Below, in pieces: positions 1 through 5,578 of a stretch of DNA of 7,542 bases (position 1 is its first letter; each line of letters begins with the position of its first letter). The position numbers and the translations under genes were made by a program. Below the pieces are notes generated by a model. The model did no database searches, had not been told where the DNA came from, and saw nothing but the letters and a program-made list of their open reading frames with translations. Source of the stretch: HK-STAS-PATE-36 sp964565615 (GTDB taxonomy: Bacteria; Patescibacteriota; Saccharimonadia; Saccharimonadales; JAGQNJ01); NCBI GenBank assembly GCA_964565615.1, contig CAZMFO010000027.1, positions 1 to 7,542 on the forward strand, given 5' to 3'.

Positions 1-169
1 TATTATCGGTAAAGCCGGCAAGCCAATTGCTCGGTTAGAGCCATTTTCTGACACAAATGCCGTTCATCGTAAGTTCACTGGCGGTGGTCTACGCTTGCAG
101 GAGAAGTTGGGTCGCCCGCTCACTCCAGAATACATAAACAAAATGTCCGCTACTAGATATGATAAATAG
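1..169 (+). CDS. Phd/YefM-family antitoxin, 3' part
   Basis: This is the last 55 codons of an open frame (first complete codon at base 2) that enters from outside the window and ends with TAG at 167-169. The visible start, IIGKAGKPIARLEPF, matches the beta-hairpin signature of Phd/YefM antitoxins ('xxxHGKPVAxLxP'), which closes their N-terminal DNA-binding dimer domain. The remaining 40 residues (GGGLRLQEKLGRPLTPEYIN and following) would be the flexible tail that wraps and inhibits the toxin. The frame overlaps the downstream PIN toxin by 11 bp, the usual antitoxin-then-toxin order. In the family, antitoxin and complex repress their own promoter, but the promoter and N-terminus are outside the window. 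The call rests on a short fragment plus the adjacent toxin. Another hairpin-type antitoxin family is the main alternative. Confidence 0.78.
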   Translation, partial: IIGKAGKPIARLEPFSDTNAVHRKFTGGGLRLQEKLGRPLTPEYINKMSATRYDK

Positions 170-581
170 TACACCAGTATTTCTGGATGCTAATGCGATA
201 ATCTACGCCCTTGATAAGACGGGTGAACGGTATTCTGATGTCGTGACACTAATACAACGGTTACTAGAAAGTGGCGTAACACTATGTACCTCACACCACG
301 TTATTGAAGAGGTTGTTTACATCGTGCGAAAAGTTAGTGATATAAGTGCGACCAAAGTAATCAAAGAGATTGGGAAAATACCTGGCTTGGTATTGATTGA
401 GCCTGATGCTGTTTTGGCATTTGCGGAAAGGTACGCAAAGTTGAGTGATGATCTGAAGTTGGGCATTAACGATGCTCTGCTCTTGCAGTTATTGATAGAT
501 GCGGGGATTACAAGATTATTGAGTTACGATAAGCAATTTGCTAGTCGAGCTACCGAATTGGGTATTCAACAAGTCAGCTGA
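159..581 (+). CDS. PIN-domain toxin (VapC-like ribonuclease)
   Basis: A 140-residue protein spanning a full PIN domain, the metal-dependent RNase fold of VapC toxins, which cleave tRNA or rRNA and stop translation. The acidic metal-binding residues are visible in order: D10 (FLDANAIIY), E50/E51 (HHVIEEVVY), D105 (GINDALLL) and D124 (LLSYDKQF). All four positions are intact, so an active enzyme is expected. The ATG lies inside the end of the antitoxin frame (11-bp overlap) and no Shine-Dalgarno sequence precedes it, which suggests translational coupling. The stop TGA falls in a sequence resembling the left part of the 36-bp repeat found downstream. The RNA target cannot be read from the sequence. 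The pairing with a Phd/YefM-like antitoxin rather than VapB is well known in this superfamily. Confidence 0.88.
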   Translation: MINSTPVFLDANAIIYALDKTGERYSDVVTLIQRLLESGVTLCTSHHVIEEVVYIVRKVSDISATKVIKEIGKIPGLVLIEPDAVLAFAERYAKLSDDLKLGINDALLLQLLIDAGITRLLSYDKQFASRATELGIQQVS

Positions 582-635
582 TGATTAAAATAACTGTACT
601 AAAGTTTTAACTCGCATTATTTACCCGATATTCTG

Positions 636-671
636 GCTGATGTTTGAAATGCGCCAACTATCCTGCACCAA
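636..671 (+). repeat. 36-bp dispersed repeat, copy 1
   Basis: First of three copies. Invariant blocks across copies are GCTGAT, TTGAAATGCG, CAACTAT, GCAC and the final AA (29 of 36 positions). It lies 54 bp after the first toxin's stop. The similarity with copy 2 extends upstream through TGTACTAAA (595-603) and TTTAACT (606-612). No long internal hairpin is conserved, so sequence rather than fold appears to be maintained. Its function is unknown; a recombination or protein-binding site is possible. Confidence 0.85.
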
Positions 672-731
672 TTCGACCCAAGCGTTTTGAAACAGTATAG
701 TTTTAAACGAGTGGGCCATTTTTGGCTTGTT

Positions 732-740
732 TGTTATTAT
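732..740 (+). promoter_or_regulatory. Extended -10 promoter for ITPA-like gene
   Basis: TGTTATTAT is an extended -10 element (TGn followed by TATTAT at 735-740). It ends six bases before the ATG at 747, so transcription should begin at or next to the start codon and give a leaderless mRNA. No convincing -35 is seen, which is tolerated by extended -10 promoters. Confidence 0.5.
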
Positions 741-746
741 CATTGT

Positions 747-1301
747 ATGAGTGAGCGACCTATTTTTATAACAAGTAATCCTTCAAAAGCAGAACAATTA
801 AGTTGGCACTTAGGAATTGAGCTGAACCATATGGCAGTAGAGGTTCCGGAATTGCAATCACTATCTCTGGCTGAGGTTGTTGAGCATAAAGCCAGAGTAG
901 CATACGAAGTTGCTAATGGTCCTGTGATAGTTGAAGATACCTCACTTGTATTCCATGCTCTAGGCAAATTGCCTGGACCACTTATAAAATGGTTTCTTCA
1001 AGAACTTGATAATAGTGGCCTATGCGAATTATTGAATGGTTATTCAGATCGCTCTGCGACAGCATCTGTTCTATTTGGTTATTATGACGGTAGTGAGTTA
1101 TCTACATTTGAAGGGCAAGCCGAAGGCACTATTGCCGACCAGCCTGTTGGCGAACGAGGTTTTGGCTGGGATCCTGTATTTATCCCTAATGGTTATGATA
1201 AGACTTGGGGTGAAATGACAAAAGAAGAGCAAAACGAAAGCTCGATGCGACGTATTGCATTAGCCAAGCTAGAAGACTACCTGAAAGCAAAAGCCGATTA
1301 G
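747..1301 (+). CDS. ITPA/HAM1-family non-canonical purine NTP pyrophosphatase
   Basis: A 184-residue, full-length member of the Maf/HAM1 inosine triphosphatase family, which hydrolyses ITP, dITP and XTP to monophosphate and pyrophosphate in the cytoplasm and so keeps deaminated purines out of DNA and RNA. Visible motifs are the N-terminal TSNPSKAE phosphate-binding segment (9-16), the acidic VEDTSLVFHALGKLPGP block (62-78) and GFGWDPVFIPNGY (138-150). The stretch GPLIKWFL (77-84) resembles human ITPA (GPYIKWFL) more than typical bacterial RdgB. The usual C-terminal Ser-His-Arg is Ser166-Met167-Arg168 here, losing a histidine known to lie at the nucleobase. The start at 747 is chosen because an extended -10 lies just upstream. 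A TTG at 687 would add 20 non-homologous residues with no ribosome site. It stands alone between two toxin-antitoxin units and is followed by repeat copy 2. Confidence 0.88.
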   Translation: MSERPIFITSNPSKAEQLSWHLGIELNHMAVEVPELQSLSLAEVVEHKARVAYEVANGPVIVEDTSLVFHALGKLPGPLIKWFLQELDNSGLCELLNGYSDRSATASVLFGYYDGSELSTFEGQAEGTIADQPVGERGFGWDPVFIPNGYDKTWGEMTKEEQNESSMRRIALAKLEDYLKAKAD

Positions 1302-1379
1302 TTTATTCTATGAGTGAATCTGAAAGTTGGAAGGTTTGTACTAAATACTTTAACTTAACATTTTACAATTTTCTCAATT

Positions 1380-1415
1380 GCTGATATTTGAAATGCGTCA
1401 ACTATCTCGCACTAA
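1380..1415 (+). repeat. 36-bp dispersed repeat, copy 2
   Basis: Second copy in the same orientation, 78 bp after the ITPA-like stop codon. It shares all invariant blocks with copies 1 and 3 but is the most divergent on the right side (TCTCGCACTAA). The upstream arm TGTACTAAA (1337-1345) and TTTAACT (1349-1355) is also shared with copy 1, at nearly the same distance from the core. Downstream, TCG and CGTTTT are likewise shared with copy 1. Confidence 0.85.
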
Positions 1416-1458
1416 ATCGGAACTAAAACGTTTTTCTTCTAGAGAGCTTTCAAACATT

Positions 1459-1483
1459 AGAGTCTTAATGAGGCTCTTTTTTT
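1459..1483 (+). terminator. Rho-independent terminator
   Basis: The stem AGAGTCT / AGGCTCT (seven pairs including one G-T) with a five-base TAATG loop is followed by seven Ts. It would end the ITPA-like transcript and insulate it from the next toxin-antitoxin unit. Confidence 0.75.
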
Positions 1484-1514
1484 ATGTGAGTAATTAAAAA
1501 ATGTATGAAAGAAA

Positions 1515-1543
1515 TTGACAAAATGTATTACGAATATTAAAAT
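1515..1543 (+). promoter_or_regulatory. Near-consensus promoter of AbrB-PIN operon
   Basis: TTGACA (1515-1520) and TAAAAT (1538-1543) are separated by exactly 17 bp, a near-perfect housekeeping sigma promoter. The antitoxin ATG at 1551 comes seven bases after the -10, so the transcript should be leaderless. This also excludes the longer upstream frame as part of the protein. Confidence 0.82.
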
Positions 1544-1550
1544 GTATTAC
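1520..1550 (+). promoter_or_regulatory. Direct-repeat candidate operator
   Basis: The 12-mer AAAATGTATTAC occurs at 1520-1531 and 1539-1550, 19 bp apart, covering the spacer, the -10 and the start region. A 9-base partial copy (AAAATGTAT) lies at 1498-1506. Toxin-antitoxin complexes usually repress their own promoter, so this is a plausible binding site for the AbrB-type antitoxin. That link is an inference. Confidence 0.5.
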
Positions 1551-1820
1551 ATGACATACGACACAACCGTCACAAGTAAAGGCACCATTACGATTGCGGC
1601 ACCCCTACGCAAAGCACTTGGGATAAAGGCTGGTCAGAAGTTAACACTCGCTCTCAATAATGATAATCAAATTGTGCTTGATGCAGGTACTGACATTAAA
1701 ACTTTTGAGGCTACTAGGGCTAGAATAACAAAGAATATACCAAACCACTTAAGAGGACTTTCGGGGGACTCGTTACGTGAAGCTACCGCCAAAGCATGGA
1801 CGGCAGAACACGATGATTAG
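1551..1820 (+). CDS. AbrB/MazE-family antitoxin
   Basis: An 89-residue protein with an N-terminal SpoVT/AbrB swapped-hairpin DNA-binding domain at about residues 4-44: YDTTVTSKGTITIAAPLRKA, then LGIKAGQKL, then IVLD. The 'TSKGTITIPxxxRKxLGIKxG' signature is clear, with Ala16 in place of the usual proline. The C-terminal half (LRGLSGDSLREATAKAWT, 67-84) would be the toxin-neutralising tail. As in other VapB- or MazE-like antitoxins, it probably binds its PIN toxin and represses the operon. The start at 1551 is supported by a TTGACA/TAAAAT promoter positioned so that transcription begins at this ATG. Upstream ATGs lie within the promoter. The gene ends with TAG, overlapping the toxin's first codons by 8 bp. 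Confidence 0.9.
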   Translation: MTYDTTVTSKGTITIAAPLRKALGIKAGQKLTLALNNDNQIVLDAGTDIKTFEATRARITKNIPNHLRGLSGDSLREATAKAWTAEHDD

Positions 1821-2196
1821 CCTAGATACAAATGTAGTATTGCGTTTTCTTTTAGGTGATGTACCTGAACAAACCCAAAAAGCAACTGAGGCTATTACTA
1901 GGAATAAAGTGTACGTGACTGATGTCGTTGTTATCGAGGTAATCTATGTTCTGGAAAGGGTCATTGGGCTTTCTCGACAAGACATAACGAAGCTTGTGAC
2001 TGACTTTCTGGGTTTTTCAAACGTTGTGCACAATACTTATTTTTTATTGGATACGATTAGACTGTATAAAAATTATCCTTCACTTTCGGTCGTTGATTGT
2101 TATGCCACTACTGAGGCTAAAGCATATAATAACAAGCTGGTGACATTCGATAGGAGGCTAGCAAGCCAAGGCGGAAAACACGTTAATGGACTTTAG
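1813..2196 (+). CDS. PIN-domain toxin (VapC-like ribonuclease)
   Basis: A 127-residue PIN-domain ribonuclease toxin, the likely partner of the AbrB-type antitoxin immediately upstream. All expected metal ligands are present: D5 (ISLDTNVVLRFLL), E42 (VVIEVIYVLE), D95 (SVVDCYA) and D113 (VTFDRRL). The length is typical of VapC. The ATG at 1813 is chosen because the PIN fold begins directly with MISLDTN and because ATGATTAG gives a tight 8-bp overlap with the antitoxin end. An upstream alternative would add 12 residues that have no PIN counterpart. There is no Shine-Dalgarno site, which fits coupled re-initiation. The first toxin in this window shares the fold but little sequence, so the two modules are not recent duplicates. 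Repeat copy 3 and a terminator follow. Confidence 0.9.
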   Translation: MISLDTNVVLRFLLGDVPEQTQKATEAITRNKVYVTDVVVIEVIYVLERVIGLSRQDITKLVTDFLGFSNVVHNTYFLLDTIRLYKNYPSLSVVDCYATTEAKAYNNKLVTFDRRLASQGGKHVNGL

Positions 2197-2267
2197 CCCA
2201 ACAAAGTGTCAGATAAATTGAGTATTTGAACCAGGCACACGAGTTTATATTATTGTGCTGTTCAATA

Positions 2268-2303
2268 GCTGATGATTGAAATGCGTCAACTATTCTGCAC
2301 CAA
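2268..2303 (+). repeat. 36-bp dispersed repeat, copy 3
   Basis: Third copy in the same orientation, 71 bp after the second toxin's stop. All invariant blocks are kept. The TGTACTAAA upstream arm shared by copies 1 and 2 is not recognisable. The right end (ACCAAAA, 2299-2305) forms a small inverted repeat with TTTTGGT (2317-2323), seen only in this copy. Confidence 0.85.
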
Positions 2304-2366
2304 AATACTTTAGTTTTTTTGGTTTACATTATCTAGTTGATTTGTAGAGAATCTTTCATTACTTTG

Positions 2367-2400
2367 GATGCTATTGCCCGCATAGAAATAGCATCTTTTT
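2367..2400 (+). terminator. Rho-independent terminator
   Basis: A perfect 8-bp stem GATGCTAT / ATAGCATC with a 13-base loop is followed by TTTTT on the + strand. It ends the AbrB-PIN transcript just before the convergent MFS gene. On the - strand the hairpin has no T-run, so no clear terminator for the opposite operon is visible. Confidence 0.72.
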
Positions 2401-2409
2401 CGGCATTAG

Positions 2410-3660
2410 TCACTTCGGCAAAAGTTTTGTCATTGTTTTTTGGGATAATCGAAAATCGGTGTTGTTGCAACTTAATAGTAACAGTAATGGGATGATGGCT
2501 AAACTGGCGAGCACAAGGTAGGTAAGGTTGCCGATCTTCATTAACAAAAATCCCGTGCTGATGCTCGATACCATAAATCCAAATGCGCTAATAGTTCCAT
2601 AAAGTCCGGACGAGGTAGAGTAGAGGTTTTTAGGAACCACCGCACCTATCCACGACTTGGTGATAACATCGAAGGTTCCATCAAAAAATCCGTATAATAA
2701 CACACCAATAGCCCCAACTAATGGCGAGAACTGAATTGATAACACCGAATAAACCAGAATAAATACGATTAATGATATTGCCGATGCAATCTTGATGCCT
2801 AGCTTTTCGATTAAGAAGTGCGACTTTCTTGTAACAAAGGTGTTTATTAGGTTGTATCCACTATAGATGTACACCACGCCCTGTAGAGATAATCCTAAAT
2901 CGTTAAGCCTTAAAAGCAAAAAGGCGTCAGAGCTGTTAATTAACGAGAAGATACCAAAAATAACAAGTAATTTTTTAAATCCGCTGTAGTGAAGTGATTT
3001 TTTTATAAACTCAACACTAGAGGCGCTTGGTGCTGGGGTATTTTTCGTTGGTTTATCTACTCGTTCTATCGGTGGCTTGCTAAGTCGTAGCGTCAGAATA
3101 ACTGCGATAAATCCGGGTATAATGCTGGCCATAAAAACTAAAGAAACAGAGTTATTACTGAGTTTTAAAATTAACAAACAGATAAGGGGTCCTATGGTTG
3201 CACCAACCGTGTCCATTGCACGATGATAGCTAAAGATATTCGCCTGATTAGATTTTGTGGATTCTGATGCTAAAATTGCGTCTCTCGGAGAGGTTCTTAC
3301 GGCTTTTCCTAGTCGTTCAATGTTTCTAACAAGAAAAGGCCAAAAGAAGGAATTGCCAAAAACCAATAATGGCTTTGTTATTGCCGATATACCATAACCA
3401 ATAATTACAAAGATTCGGTATTTTTTGAGTCTGTCAGATAATGCTCCCCAATACGCTTTAGACACACTGGTAACAAAGCCAGCAACACCCTCAATTACAC
3501 CGATATTCAGTACGCTAATACCCTTTTGTTGCCAGAAGATTGGAAGTATCGGGTATAACATATCACTGGCCATATCTGTAAACAGGCTAATCCACGAGAG
3601 TTTTTTAACATTGCTTGGGATTGCCCCGTTCTTTGATGTAGTAAGTCGTCGGGGCATCAT
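2410..3660 (-). CDS. MFS transporter
   Basis: A 416-residue polytopic membrane protein of the major facilitator superfamily, with about twelve hydrophobic segments in two halves split by a charged, Pro/Ser-rich cytoplasmic loop (about 196-216). Motif A is visible as GALSDRLKKYR (72-82). A second conserved loop, RLGKAVRTSPRDA (116-128), is shared by a subgroup of bacterial MFS proteins whose N-terminus reads 'SLFTDxASEMLYPxLPxF' (here SLFTDMASDMLYPILPIF, 25-42). Such proteins are proton-coupled carriers; the substrate cannot be inferred. The ATG overlaps the stop of the RCC1-like gene as ATGA, so the two are translationally coupled and probably act together. A second ATG directly follows the first, so the start could shift by one codon. 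The stop is TGA. Confidence 0.88.
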   Translation of the reverse strand: MMPRRLTTSKNGAIPSNVKKLSWISLFTDMASDMLYPILPIFWQQKGISVLNIGVIEGVAGFVTSVSKAYWGALSDRLKKYRIFVIIGYGISAITKPLLVFGNSFFWPFLVRNIERLGKAVRTSPRDAILASESTKSNQANIFSYHRAMDTVGATIGPLICLLILKLSNNSVSLVFMASIIPGFIAVILTLRLSKPPIERVDKPTKNTPAPSASSVEFIKKSLHYSGFKKLLVIFGIFSLINSSDAFLLLRLNDLGLSLQGVVYIYSGYNLINTFVTRKSHFLIEKLGIKIASAISLIVFILVYSVLSIQFSPLVGAIGVLLYGFFDGTFDVITKSWIGAVVPKNLYSTSSGLYGTISAFGFMVSSISTGFLLMKIGNLTYLVLASLAIIPLLLLLSCNNTDFRLSQKTMTKLLPK

Positions 3661-5012
3661 ATTGATATTATTTTGTTAGGGGTAACAATTATTTTTTTGA
3701 TATTTTTTGGAAAGATAATACTCCGCACATCTTTGCTGGTGTCTAGCCAGTTGAGTCTCCCTAAAACCTCAACTTTTGTAGAGTCGTTTTTTAGACTAAG
3801 TAGCACATCTTGATTAGCAAAAATTGCTTTAGAGTCACTCATAATTTCTGCTGGTTCTAGTTTGGCCTTAAGTTTTTGGGCGGTTTCTAGATTATAGGGG
3901 CTTGATTGAAGTGGCGATATGTTAGTAATATCATCAAAATCAACACCCACATAACTAACTTTACCCCTGTTATTTAGTATAAAAGTATTTCTGTATCCGG
4001 CAGAAATATCTTTAATGTTCCCCGAAAGAGAGTCGGATTTTTTAAAATCTAGGTTAGACTGGGTGGTGTCTCTGTTGCCACGCCCCAATTGACCAAAAAG
4101 ATTACTACCAGAAGTAAATACATCTCCATTAAGACTAAGGGCTACAATGTGGCCATGACCTAGGTCAACCTTGCTAAAAAAGGTTTTATCATCGCCAATT
4201 TTGGTCGGGGTTATGGTTTTGATAAATGTTGTATCTAGGGTATTGTTGCAGTCGTTAATTCCTGCCTCATCTATACTTGCCGAACCAGTGCAACCTCCGA
4301 GACTTTCAACTCTTAAATGTTCTAGTTGGACCTCTTTGTCAAATGTACAAATGCCACCCCAAGCAAAGATTTCCCCGCTGTCTGTTAATACTGCCGAGTG
4401 TCTCCATCCGGCAGAGATTGCTTTATATTTTTTTGATTTATCTAGATTTATTACTTTTAATTTGTCGGCAAAAACATCAGTTCCTAGTTGTCCAGTAGAG
4501 TTTGACCCCCAAGCAACCACTCTATTCTTATCTGTTATGGCTAGATTATGGTGAAACGCCGAGTCAACCTCTATAATCTTTTCTCCTTCTTGTAAGTCTA
4601 AGTTTAACTTAACGGCACTATAAAATAGTTTTGTATCGTCTTTTGGCTGGATCTGTCCATAGCTGTTACTGCCGATACCCCATAGTTCGCCCTCATCTGT
4701 TAGGAACATAGAGTAGCCATTACCCCCGGCCACTTTAACAATCTTTTCTTTTGCAATATCTCCCCCCAGATAAAGTTGCTCTGGGTTACTGATCTTCTTA
4801 TTGACAGAATCTACCCCAATCTCGAAATCTTTGTTTGTGCCGACTCCATAGTAAATGTTGCGCTGGCTTTTTCGAATAAATAGGTTGATAAAATAAGCAC
4901 TCCATCCAAGAAGTAAAATAGCGAGGACTGACAATAGTATCACTTTTGGTAGCCCTTCGCTAGAGAGTGGCTGGCTTTCGGGGCTTTTTTTAGTAGTTGC
5001 TCTATTACCCAT
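3657..5012 (-). CDS. Membrane-anchored RCC1-repeat beta-propeller protein
   Basis: A 451-residue protein with a basic N-terminus, one hydrophobic anchor (about 24-46) and a long outer domain of RCC1/ATS1-type repeats. Each blade pairs an 'xxAGxxHSxxLTxxGE' strand with 'WGxGSNxxGQLG'. Examples are GNGYSMFLTDEGELWGIGSN (97-116), AWGSNSTGQLG (167-177), AGWRHSAVLTDSGEIFAWGG (201-220) and SGSNLFGQLGRGN (301-313), with a degenerate first blade near 55-66 and a last one near AGYRNTFILNNRGK. An insertion at about 221-270 carries three cysteines. RCC1 propellers bind other proteins; bacterial relatives are extracellular or secreted, and the partner here is unknown. The ATG at 5012 is chosen because an earlier start would overlap the cupin gene with unrelated sequence. 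No Shine-Dalgarno precedes it, but CATAAT ends six bases before the ATG. Confidence 0.82.
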   Translation of the reverse strand: MGNRATTKKSPESQPLSSEGLPKVILLSVLAILLLGWSAYFINLFIRKSQRNIYYGVGTNKDFEIGVDSVNKKISNPEQLYLGGDIAKEKIVKVAGGNGYSMFLTDEGELWGIGSNSYGQIQPKDDTKLFYSAVKLNLDLQEGEKIIEVDSAFHHNLAITDKNRVVAWGSNSTGQLGTDVFADKLKVINLDKSKKYKAISAGWRHSAVLTDSGEIFAWGGICTFDKEVQLEHLRVESLGGCTGSASIDEAGINDCNNTLDTTFIKTITPTKIGDDKTFFSKVDLGHGHIVALSLNGDVFTSGSNLFGQLGRGNRDTTQSNLDFKKSDSLSGNIKDISAGYRNTFILNNRGKVSYVGVDFDDITNISPLQSSPYNLETAQKLKAKLEPAEIMSDSKAIFANQDVLLSLKNDSTKVEVLGRLNWLDTSKDVRSIIFPKNIKKIIVTPNKIISI

Positions 5013-5034
5013 ATTTATATTATGTATTAATTGA

Positions 5035-5451
5035 TTATTCGCTTGGTTTATCTTTGTTAGTTGTTCCGGGATTATGCTCTGGGCCAGCATAGACAGAGTA
5101 GAGCTTTAATACTTCTTGGCTACTATTGATGATATTGTGCCATACTCCTGCTGGTACAAAAATTGCCTCTCCAGCACTTGCATTCCATTCATCAAGCGAG
5201 TCCTGCGACTGCCCCATAGTTATCTTTGCTTGACCCTTTTGAATTACTAGTAATTGATCGTTTTTGTTATGAACCTCTAGGCCGATATCGTCACCAACAT
5301 TTATAGACATAATTGTCATCTGTAAATGTTCACCAGTCCAAATTGTTCGTCTAAAAAAATCGTTGTTTGCCGTTACTTCGCTAACCGCAATTACCGAGGG
5401 CTCCTGACCATAATCTTTGTTAAAGTCTCTAATAGTGTTATTTGTCGCCAT
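5035..5451 (-). CDS. Single-domain cupin protein
   Basis: A 138-residue single-domain cupin. It matches a widespread small bacterial cupin group by its order of motifs: FFRRTIWTGEHLQMTIMSI (32-50), GLEVHNKNDQLLVIQKGQA (57-75), VPAGVWHNIIN (99-109), LKLYSVYAGPEHNPGT (115-130). Cupin motif 1 normally supplies two histidines and motif 2 one. Here His61 and His105 remain, but the second histidine of 'HxH' is Lys63, so metal binding may be altered or lost. Family members bind sugars or other small ligands, or act as isomerases or dioxygenases; the specific role is unknown. There is no signal peptide, so it should be cytoplasmic. Its start is fixed by a strong AGGAGG (5456-5461) four bases upstream. 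It is the first gene of the operon with the RCC1-like and MFS genes. Confidence 0.87.
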   Translation of the reverse strand: MATNNTIRDFNKDYGQEPSVIAVSEVTANNDFFRRTIWTGEHLQMTIMSINVGDDIGLEVHNKNDQLLVIQKGQAKITMGQSQDSLDEWNASAGEAIFVPAGVWHNIINSSQEVLKLYSVYAGPEHNPGTTNKDKPSE

Positions 5452-5455
5452 AAGC

Positions 5456-5461
5456 CCTCCT
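5456..5461 (-). promoter_or_regulatory. Strong Shine-Dalgarno of cupin gene
   Basis: AGGAGG on the - strand lies four bases before the ATG at 5451. It fixes the start of the cupin gene and shows that the host ribosome uses canonical Shine-Dalgarno pairing. Confidence 0.8.
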
Positions 5462-5578
5462 AGTGATTGTTATTTATAAATTACATTGTTTATATTAACA
5501 TAATTTTTACAATCGGGGATTATTTGTAAGATTGGCTGGCAGAGAATACGCCTAGTTGTATTTTGTTTAAAAAAATAG
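5462..5578. other. Divergent AT-rich intergenic region
   Basis: This lies between the divergent cupin operon and the surface-protein gene. It contains the perfect palindrome ATTTATAAAT (5473-5482) and the near-palindrome GTTTATATTAAC (5488-5499), upstream of the cupin gene. These could be operator or -10 elements, but no convincing TTGACA-type promoter reads leftward. There is no coding potential of note. Confidence 0.4.

Noticed and set aside
687..746. TTG start giving a 20-residue longer ITPA-like protein
   Set aside because: No ribosome-binding site precedes it, the extra residues have no family counterpart, and an extended -10 element lies within this stretch just before the ATG at 747.
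636..2303. CRISPR array, because the repeats are about 36 bp long
   Set aside because: There are only three copies, 744 and 888 bp apart, with protein-coding genes between them instead of short spacers, and no cas genes in the window.
595..2325. Classical integron attC sites
   Set aside because: No paired RYYYAAC/GTTRRRY core sites were found. There is only one unpartnered RYYYAAC match (ACTTAAC, 1353-1359). The copies conserve primary sequence rather than an imperfect palindrome, the opposite of attC.
2367..2400. Bidirectional terminator also serving the MFS operon
   Set aside because: On the - strand the hairpin is not followed by a T-run, so only the + strand direction is supported.
3425..4554. 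+ strand open frames opposite the MFS and RCC1-like genes
   Set aside because: They are antisense to clear domain-bearing proteins, have no recognisable motifs or start signals, and look like chance frames.
5013..5090. Longer RCC1-like protein starting inside the cupin gene
   Set aside because: The added 26 residues overlap the cupin frame and lack family features. The ATG at 5012 begins a normal basic leader before the membrane anchor.
5531..5560. Possible fourth repeat copy on the - strand (CAACTA followed by TATTCTCTGCCA)
   Set aside because: Only short scattered matches to the right half, with a different spacing and no match to the invariant TTGAAATGCG block.
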